DNA of 30,555 bases from RGIG5579 sp045590715 (GTDB lineage Bacteria > Bacillota > Clostridia > Oscillospirales > SIG627). The stretch is taken from positions 1 to 30,555 of the forward strand of contig JAZNRO010000048.1 in the NCBI GenBank assembly GCA_045590715.1, given 5' to 3'. The translations under genes and the position numbers were made by a program. The first letter of the stretch is position 1, and each line of letters opens with the position of its first letter. Below, in pieces: positions 23,169 to 29,091 of this stretch. The notes beneath the pieces are model-generated. The model did not search any database. It was given only the letters and a program-made list of their open reading frames with translations, and was not told the DNA's origin.

Positions 23169-24935
23169 ATGAAAGTTATTTGCAATGACGGCCAGATCCG
23201 TGAAGATCTGACCCCGGAAGAGGAACTGCAGGTCATTCGTCATACGGCGGCTCATATCTGCGCCCAGGCCATTCGCCGTCTTTATCCCCATGTAATTTTG
23301 GCATTCGGCCCTGCCACGGAAAGAGGATTCTTTTACGACGTAGATCTGGGAGAAACCAAGCTTTCCGATGAAGACCTTGTAGCCATTGAAAACGAGATGA
23401 GAAAGATCGTAAAGGAAAATCTTCCCATTAAGACCTTTACCTTAGGTCGCGAAGAAGCAGAAAAACTTCTTTGTGAGAGAGGGGAAAAGTATAAGATCGA
23501 GCATCTGGACGATCTTGATCCCGACGCTACCATCAGCTTTTTCCAGCAGGGTGAATTTATTGATATGTGCGTAGGCCCTCACCTGACCTATACCAAGGCG
23601 CTGAAGGCCTTTAAGATCACCCAGCAGTCCGGCGCTTACTGGAAGAATGATAAGAATAATAAGATGCTCACTCGAGTAGGCGGTATCGCTTTCCGCACCC
23701 CCGCGGAAATGGAAGAGTATTTAAAGCTTCTGGAAGAAGCAGAAAAGAGAGATCATCGCCGCATCGGCAAGGAAATGGGTCTGTTCTTCTTTGCGGACGA
23801 AGGCCCCGGATTCCCCGTCTTCCTGCCCCGCGGTACCCAGCTGAAAAATTCTTTGGTAGAGTACTGGAGAGAGATCCATTACAGAGATCACTACAAGGAA
23901 GTAAATACCCCCCTTATTATGAACCGTGCCCTTTGGGAAACCAGCGGTCACTGGGATCATTATAAGGACAATATGTACTCCACTCTCATTGATGAAGAAA
24001 CCTATTGCATCAAGCCTATGAACTGTCCCGGCGGTGTCATGGTTTACCGCTCCAGCCCCCATTCTTACAGAGATCTTCCTCTGCGCGTGGGAGAACTGGG
24101 CCTTGTTCACAGACACGAATTAAAGGGTGCCCTCCACGGTCTGTTCCGCGTGCGTTGCTTTACCCAGGACGATGCTCATATCTTTATGCGTCCCGATCAG
24201 ATCACCGATGAAATTATGGGCGTGGTACACCTCATTAACGAAGTGTACACCAAATTCGGCTTTAAGTACTTCGTAGAGCTTTCCACCAGACCGGAAAATT
24301 CCATGGGTAGTGACGAAGATTGGGAAGCCGCTACCGAAGGCCTGAAGAACGCTCTTAACAAACTGGGCCTGGATTACGTGATCAATGAAGGCGACGGCGC
24401 TTTCTACGGTCCCAAGATCGACTTCCACCTGGAAGACAGCCTTGGCAGAACCTGGCAGTGCGGCACCATTCAGCTGGACTTCCAGATGCCCATTAACTTT
24501 AACCTGGAATACGTAGATGAAAACGGCGAAAAGCAAAAGCCCATTATGATCCACCGAGTTTGCTACGGCTCTCTGGAAAGATTTGTTGGTATCATCACCG
24601 AGCACTTTGCCGGTAAGTTCCCCTTGTGGCTTGCCCCCGTTCAGGCAAAGGTTCTGCCCGTTTCCGAAAAGAGCGCAGACTACGCAAAAGAAGTGTACGA
24701 TGCCATAAGACGTGCCGGTATCCGCTGTGAGATCGACGAAAGAAATGAAAAGATCGGCTACAAGATCCGCGAAGCCCAGATGGTGGACCGTGTTCCCTAT
24801 ATGCTGATTTTGGGCGGCAAAGAAGTAGAAGAAGGCACCGTTTCCGTTCGTAACAGAGATACTGCCGAAACCGAAACCATGAGTCTTTCCGACTTCCTTG
24901 AAAAAATTCAGAAGCAAAACAAAGACAGAGTATAA
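23169..24935 (+). CDS. thrS: Threonyl-tRNA synthetase lacking the TGS domain
   Basis: A 588-residue class II synthetase. The editing domain has HTAAH (25-29) and C134/H138 in MCVGPH; the catalytic zinc ligands are C286 (MNCPGG) and H337 (DDAHIF), with a third His expected near 463 (MIHRVCYG). Motif 2 is HRHELKGALHGLFRVR. All these sit 48 residues lower than in E. coli ThrRS, so most of the N-terminal TGS domain is absent. The ATG at 23169 follows GAGAGG; an in-frame ATG at 23088 lies within the T-box and adds no TGS sequence. It charges tRNA-Thr and edits Ser-tRNA-Thr. Transcription is under the T-box. The C-terminal anticodon-binding domain (PLWLAPVQAKVLPVS onward) is intact. Confidence 0.97.
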   Translation: MKVICNDGQIREDLTPEEELQVIRHTAAHICAQAIRRLYPHVILAFGPATERGFFYDVDLGETKLSDEDLVAIENEMRKIVKENLPIKTFTLGREEAEKLLCERGEKYKIEHLDDLDPDATISFFQQGEFIDMCVGPHLTYTKALKAFKITQQSGAYWKNDKNNKMLTRVGGIAFRTPAEMEEYLKLLEEAEKRDHRRIGKEMGLFFFADEGPGFPVFLPRGTQLKNSLVEYWREIHYRDHYKEVNTPLIMNRALWETSGHWDHYKDNMYSTLIDEETYCIKPMNCPGGVMVYRSSPHSYRDLPLRVGELGLVHRHELKGALHGLFRVRCFTQDDAHIFMRPDQITDEIMGVVHLINEVYTKFGFKYFVELSTRPENSMGSDEDWEAATEGLKNALNKLGLDYVINEGDGAFYGPKIDFHLEDSLGRTWQCGTIQLDFQMPINFNLEYVDENGEKQKPIMIHRVCYGSLERFVGIITEHFAGKFPLWLAPVQAKVLPVSEKSADYAKEVYDAIRRAGIRCEIDERNEKIGYKIREAQMVDRVPYMLILGGKEVEEGTVSVRNRDTAETETMSLSDFLEKIQKQNKDRV

Positions 24936-25065
24936 AAGAAAATCCCCCCATTCAATGGGCGTAGTTTTTATAGAATGAATAAAAAATGTATTCATTTCCG
25001 TTAAGAATCTACATTGTATTTGCCAAAACAATTTTTTAGTCAAGCCCAAACCCTTATAACAATAG
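24936..25065. other. Non-coding stretch after thrS with two small inverted repeats
   Basis: First part of the 403-bp gap between convergent thrS and the flippase gene. CCCAT (24947-24951) and ATGGG (24955-24959) form a small stem, with TTTTT a few bases later, a weak terminator candidate. AATGAATA (24974-24981) and TATTCATT (24989-24996) form a perfect 8-bp AT-rich stem. No reading frame with a ribosome binding site is seen. Confidence 0.5.
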
Positions 25066-25112
25066 AAAGAGAGAACAAATCGGTTTTCTAGCCGAAACGT
25101 TCTCTCTTTTTT
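25066..25112 (+). terminator. Terminator-like long hairpin after thrS
   Basis: AAAGAGAGAAC (25066-25076) pairs with GTTCTCTCTTT (25099-25109), with an inner TCGG/CCGA stem (25080-25083, 25092-25095), and the right arm runs into six Ts. It lies 130 bp past the thrS stop and directly left of the palindrome array. Confidence 0.8.
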
Positions 25113-25117
25113 AATTA

Positions 25118-25292
25118 AATGAAATCGTTACCGTGTAACGATGAAATCTTCACTTCGTTCAGATGAAATCCAAGGTAGGCCCTTGGATGAAATCAAATCC
25201 GTCTAACTTATCACCCTGCAAGGCAGGATTTCATCGCGGGAGCGATTTCATCCGCCGTAGGCGGATTTCACCCGTCGAAGACGGATTTGACT
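25118..25292. repeat. Array of eight GATGAAATC/GATTTCATC boxes separated by small palindromes
   Basis: Four boxes read ATGAAATC/GATGAAATC on the plus strand (25118-25126, 25140-25148, 25162-25170, 25186-25194), and four read GATTTCATC or a variant (25227-25235, 25244-25252, 25264-25272, 25284-25292). Each gap is a different mini-hairpin: GTTAC-CGT-GTAAC, CAAGG-TAGGC-CCTTG, CCTGC-AAG-GCAGG, TCGC-GGGA-GCGA, TCCGCC-GTA-GGCGGA, CCGTC-GAA-GACGG. The period is 22-24 bp on the left and 17-20 bp on the right. The orientation switches in the middle, so the whole array could fold on itself. TCAAATCCGTC (25193-25203) recurs inverted as GACGGATTTGA (25280-25290). No coding potential. It sits between two convergent genes. 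It is not a CRISPR, because the spacers are palindromes. REP-like or mobile hairpin element is the nearest description; function unknown. Confidence 0.9.
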
Positions 25293-25319
25293 GTGTGTTC
25301 TCCATAAAGGCGAACACAC
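25293..25319. repeat. Hairpin at right end of the array
   Basis: GTGTGTTC (25293-25300) and GAACACAC (25312-25319) form a perfect 8-bp stem with an 11-nt loop. It abuts the array, and the 19 bases from it to the flippase stop codon (AAAGCGGTGGGATCTTTT) have no partner. It may be the end of the same element or a weak terminator for the leftward gene. Confidence 0.6.
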
Positions 25320-25338
25320 TAAAGCGGTGGGATCTTTT

Positions 25339-26655
25339 TTATGCTTTCTTTTTTCTTTTCAAAATATCGGAAAGAAGATTTTTCACAAAATGCCATAAAG
25401 GAACGGGATTTAATCCTTTCAGCATCAAAACGTTGTTTTCGTAAACGGGCTTTAAGAAGAAACCTACGATCACATTGGTAAAGATCTGGGTAACAAGAGA
25501 AGCAAGAGCCGCACCCATCATTCCCATAATAGGAATCAAAACTGCATTTAAAATCACGTTGGAAACAGCGCCGATCAAATTTATGATCCACAAAAAATGC
25601 CCTTTGTTTTCCGATAAGATCCATACATCCCGCACCGCGCCCAAATAAGAAAAGGTGGTATACCAAACGATCAGTCGCAAAACATTCACGCTTTCCCCGT
25701 AGCCGGAGCCGTAGAGAATATGAATAATGGGAGAGGCAAAGATCATGATAACAAGGCTCTGAAGCAAGGCAAAATAAATTACCACAGAGTAAAGGAAAGA
25801 AACATTCTTTTGGTACTGGGACTCATCCGTGCCTTTATTTTTTACAATGGTAGGCCGGGCGGAATCGATAATGGCCCCGAAGATAAAGCCGGTCATACCT
25901 GCGCAGGTAACCGCCGCCGAATAAAAGCCGGTAGCCGCATCGCTTACCATCAGTTTCAGCATAATTTTATCGGTCTGGGCAAAGACGGTAACCATCAAAG
26001 CAGAGAAAATATAAAATTTGCTTTTTCTCAGCATTTCCCCCGCTCTTGCTTTAGAAAAGGAAAGTTTTTGTCCGCCCAGTTTTTTGTATATGACAATCAA
26101 AGACAGCGAAATAATGAGATAATCCAGGGCCTGGGAAATGGCAAACCAGAAAATGCTCTCATTTCTTACAAGGAGGATCACCCGATAGATGTTGACGAAA
26201 ATATAAGCCATCAGGGTAATAAGGGCCGTATATTTAGACAAAAGTTTTGCCTGGAACCAGTACTGTATCATTTGCAGTGCCTGGAAAATAAGATTTAAAC
26301 TGTAAAGCAGGCAAACGATAATGGTAACCTTTTCGTTTCGATTCACCAAGCAGGCAAAGGAAACAACACCGATAATAGAAGCAATGGAAGAGATGAGGCA
26401 AAGAAAAAGGGCCGTGCCCAGGGTTTCTCCTTCCCTCTCCGGCTGCTCCACGATCTCCTGCACCAGGGTGGAGCGAAGACCCAGCTGCATAATGGGAACC
26501 ACAAATGCAACCAGGGACGCCGCGTAGTTGATCACGCCGAAACTGGAAGGGCCAAGATACCGTGCCACCAGCATATTCACGATCAAATTGAGAATTGCCT
26601 GGACGATATGACAGCCGATGATCCATCCGGCGTTTTTAATCGTTCTGTTTTTCAA
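25339..26655 (-). CDS. Wzx-type polysaccharide flippase (MOP superfamily)
   Basis: A 438-residue membrane protein with about 12-14 hydrophobic segments and the family start TIKNAGWIIGCHIVQAILNL, followed by ARYLGPSSFGVINYAASL (31-48). The middle phrase AQTDKIMLKLMVSDAATGFYSAA and the later PIMGMMGAALASLVTQI are typical of PST/Wzx transporters, which flip undecaprenyl-linked oligosaccharide repeats across the membrane. The start is TTG at 26655, with AGAAGGA seven bases upstream; no in-frame ATG is better placed. It lies 32 bp after the GT4 gene, is the last gene of the cassette, and ends against the palindrome array. Confidence 0.93.
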   Translation of the reverse strand: MKNRTIKNAGWIIGCHIVQAILNLIVNMLVARYLGPSSFGVINYAASLVAFVVPIMQLGLRSTLVQEIVEQPEREGETLGTALFLCLISSIASIIGVVSFACLVNRNEKVTIIVCLLYSLNLIFQALQMIQYWFQAKLLSKYTALITLMAYIFVNIYRVILLVRNESIFWFAISQALDYLIISLSLIVIYKKLGGQKLSFSKARAGEMLRKSKFYIFSALMVTVFAQTDKIMLKLMVSDAATGFYSAAVTCAGMTGFIFGAIIDSARPTIVKNKGTDESQYQKNVSFLYSVVIYFALLQSLVIMIFASPIIHILYGSGYGESVNVLRLIVWYTTFSYLGAVRDVWILSENKGHFLWIINLIGAVSNVILNAVLIPIMGMMGAALASLVTQIFTNVIVGFFLKPVYENNVLMLKGLNPVPLWHFVKNLLSDILKRKKKA

Positions 26656-26687
26656 ATGAATTTCCTTCTTATACTCTGATGTGTATT

Positions 26688-27890
26688 TTACAAGGGGAGT
26701 ATTTTTTTATATAGACAAAAATATTTTTCTACCATCTGTTCTTTGGAATGGTATTCTCTTGCCATCTCTACCCTTTCCCGGGAAGGCTTTTCATCAGAAA
26801 CTTCTTTCAGGGCTCGGGCCATAAGGTCAAGATCAAAGGCAGGGACTACTTTTCCCATACCGTCAAGGATGGTTTCCATAACGCCGCCTACGTCAAAGCC
26901 CACAACCTTTGTTCCGCAGGATTGTGCCTCCAGAGAAACGGTGGGATAAGTTTCATTGCGGCTGGTTGTCACAAGGCAGTCTGATCCGCTGTAAAGTTCT
27001 GCTAAAAGATCCGGGTCATTCACTTTCCCGATAACGGTAAGATTTTTCGCATCCGCTTGATATTCCCCTCCTACCAGGAGAAAATGAAGGGACGAATTTT
27101 CACATTTTTTGACAAGATCCATAAAAAGATCAAAGCCCTTCAAATGAGAAAAACCGGGCGAAACGTATAAAATATACTTTTTATCCTCCGGCAAGGCATA
27201 GCGCTTTATCAGGTTTTCTTTGGCGCCTTCCCTGGGATAAAAAACGTTTGTATTCTCAATGCCGTTAGGGATCACCGTAATATCCCTCTTTGCCATTTCC
27301 CCGCTTTCACCGGCGCGGGAAGCGATCCAATGAGAGGGCGCCACCACAAAAAAATCCTCCCAATCTTTGTAGATCCGGTGCATTCTTTTATAAGAAGAAG
27401 CGGTACGGTCCAGAAAATAAGAATGAGTTTTCGAGCGAAATTCCTCGCAGTGATGACAACCTTTTTTCCATTTTTCGCACGTACCTGCGTGGCTGCAATT
27501 TGCCGTATACATAAACTCTGCGTGAAGGGTAAGAACGGTTTTGATACGATTCTTTTTTAAGAACGTAAGCAGGCGGAAAATATTGCAAAAATGCCCGTTG
27601 ATACACTGCAAGTGAACGATATCCGGCTTTTCCTTTCGGATTATGGCCTTGATCTTTTCCGTAGAAAGAAGGCATCCCCCGTAAGGAACGCCGCTGATAC
27701 GGGAAAGAAGATTTTGTCCTTTGGCATACCATTCCGGCACGATACCCATAACGCCTTTTTGCCCTTTTGCCCTTCTTCCGCACAAAACAAGGGATTCTAC
27801 CCCCTTTTGAAGAAGGCCCAGGTGGATGTCCCGTGTGATTTTGCCGGTGCTTCCCTCGTCATAAACACAGTTTATTTGTAGGACTTTCAT
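26688..27890 (-). CDS. Glycosyltransferase family 4
   Basis: A 400-residue GT-B enzyme. The N-lobe starts MKVLQINCVYDEGSTGKI with the glycine-rich loop, then KPDIVHLQCING (88-99). A four-cysteine patch, C132, C138, C145 and C148 (in CSHAGTCEKWKKGCHHC), resembles a metal site seen in some capsule GT4 enzymes. The C-lobe has VIPNGIE, YVSPGFSHLKGFDLF (242-256) and the E-x7-E motif at E313/E321 (NETYPTVSLEAQSCG). GT4 enzymes are retaining and use nucleotide sugars; the sugar cannot be told. AGAAAGG precedes the ATG at 27890. It sits 15 bp after the EpsG-type gene, so both are in one operon. Confidence 0.93.
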   Translation of the reverse strand: MKVLQINCVYDEGSTGKITRDIHLGLLQKGVESLVLCGRRAKGQKGVMGIVPEWYAKGQNLLSRISGVPYGGCLLSTEKIKAIIRKEKPDIVHLQCINGHFCNIFRLLTFLKKNRIKTVLTLHAEFMYTANCSHAGTCEKWKKGCHHCEEFRSKTHSYFLDRTASSYKRMHRIYKDWEDFFVVAPSHWIASRAGESGEMAKRDITVIPNGIENTNVFYPREGAKENLIKRYALPEDKKYILYVSPGFSHLKGFDLFMDLVKKCENSSLHFLLVGGEYQADAKNLTVIGKVNDPDLLAELYSGSDCLVTTSRNETYPTVSLEAQSCGTKVVGFDVGGVMETILDGMGKVVPAFDLDLMARALKEVSDEKPSRERVEMAREYHSKEQMVEKYFCLYKKILPL

Positions 27891-27905
27891 CGTAAATAAC
27901 CTTTC

Positions 27906-28970
27906 TTAATAAGGTATGGTTTGCCAGAAGAAGTAATAGGGATAGGCTCTTGCCCAGGAGGAATCCAGGGCGCTGTCAAAGAAGAAAATGACAAAACACA
28001 AAATCACCGCATAGCGGATGAGAATCGCATAACGACGGTCTTTTAGTCGCATCAGTGCCATAGGCAAAAGAAGAACCAGAGAAAACATAAAGTAATAGCC
28101 TACGCGGATGGCGGTGTCATAAACGGTACTAAAGATCTGGCTGAGGCACGCCATAAAGAACACGTTCATATACCCATTCACCTTAGGGTCTTTATCCCCG
28201 TAGAAAAAGATCAGAAGGAAAACGTAGATCATAATGAATATGATCATCAGAGTATAAGCGCCGGTGGAAGTTAAAATTGCATTCTTCTTAAATAAAAGGC
28301 TAAGCAGAGTGAAAAGCTGTTTTCTGAAAAGAAAAACAATGGGAAAGAGGGCAAGGAAGATCACACGTACCTTCCCCGGGATCTGCAGGTGATAGAAGAA
28401 ATACACCGCCAAGAAAACCATGGCCGTATAATGGAAAAAAGAAGCGAAAAGGACACAAATTAAAAAGTGCCAGAATTTCTTGTGTTCCACAAATTTCAAC
28501 GCATAAAAACAAATACCCAGAGCAATACTTTGCCGAAGCCCCGAAAAACAAAGCAAAAAAACAGGAAGTCCCAAGTAAATAACGGTAGACAAAAGAACAT
28601 CATCGCTTTTTTTATAAATTATATATGCCACTGGAAAAACAGTTAAGAAAGTACAGCTCAGCAAAAAGATCTGCTTATTTCCAAAAGTAAAAAATGCAAT
28701 GATTTTATTAAAGATAATATACCCTTTTTCATAGTTCAGGTAGGACTCAAGGCCCAGTACTTCCTTCCAGGACATCTGATGCAAACGGTCATAAGACTTT
28801 AAATATCCGGCAAGGTCCACACCCATGGTATGATGACGAAGACCTACCATCAAAATGAGAAAGCCGTAGATCAGTCCGCAATAAATGGCTTTTCGCCGGT
28901 TTGCGCCTTCCACAAGCCGACACATGAGAAGCGGTGTTAAAAGTATGAGGGCATACAAAAAAATGTACAA
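27906..28970 (-). CDS. EpsG-family membrane protein, Wzy-like polysaccharide polymerase
   Basis: A 354-residue polytopic membrane protein with about ten hydrophobic segments. GLRHHTMGVDLAGY (43-56) and SGLRQSIALG (143-152) are the two Arg-containing loops characteristic of EpsG-type proteins, which polymerise repeat units of exopolysaccharide on the outer face of the membrane. The start is a TTG at 28970 with AAAGGGG 9-10 bases upstream; the call accepts this because no in-frame ATG is nearby (the first is codon 16). It is the first of three same-strand genes: polymerase, GT4, flippase. No initiating sugar transferase is seen in the window. Confidence 0.85.
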   Translation of the reverse strand: MYIFLYALILLTPLLMCRLVEGANRRKAIYCGLIYGFLILMVGLRHHTMGVDLAGYLKSYDRLHQMSWKEVLGLESYLNYEKGYIIFNKIIAFFTFGNKQIFLLSCTFLTVFPVAYIIYKKSDDVLLSTVIYLGLPVFLLCFSGLRQSIALGICFYALKFVEHKKFWHFLICVLFASFFHYTAMVFLAVYFFYHLQIPGKVRVIFLALFPIVFLFRKQLFTLLSLLFKKNAILTSTGAYTLMIIFIMIYVFLLIFFYGDKDPKVNGYMNVFFMACLSQIFSTVYDTAIRVGYYFMFSLVLLLPMALMRLKDRRYAILIRYAVILCFVIFFFDSALDSSWARAYPYYFFWQTIPY

Positions 28971-29005
28971 CTTGCTTTTCCCCTTTCAAAACGTCCCATA
29001 TATTC

Positions 29006-29039
29006 TCAAGTAAAAAATACCGAAATATCCCTTACTTGA
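29006..29039. repeat. Inverted repeat upstream of the polymerase gene
   Basis: TCAAGTAA (29006-29013) and TTACTTGA (29032-29039) are perfect reverse complements 18 bp apart in the 121-bp gap before the polymerase gene. On the minus strand TTCAAG...TATTTT could be a weak promoter nearby. It may be an operator or chance. Confidence 0.4.
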
Positions 29040-29046
29040 AAACATA

Positions 29047-29081
29047 TTTCGCTACACAGGGGTTTTCCCTGTGTAGCGAAA
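29047..29081 (-). terminator. Terminator hairpin after the surface repeat protein gene
   Basis: TTTCGCTACACAGGG (29047-29061) pairs perfectly with CCCTGTGTAGCGAAA (29067-29081) over a 5-nt loop, a 15-bp stem. On the minus strand it starts 10 bp after the stop codon at 29092. The following U-run (ATATGTTTTC) is weak, so some read-through to the polysaccharide genes is possible. Confidence 0.75.
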
Positions 29082-29091
29082 ATATCATTTT

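Noticed and set aside
24120..25049. 309-codon frame antisense to thrS
   Set aside because: Shadow of thrS reaching into non-coding DNA, no ribosome binding site.
25118..25292. CRISPR array
   Set aside because: The constant boxes are 8-9 bp, they switch orientation midway, and the intervals are palindromes; no cas genes nearby.
25163..25444. 93-codon frame across the palindrome array
   Set aside because: It runs through the hairpin repeats into the flippase antisense, with no family resemblance.
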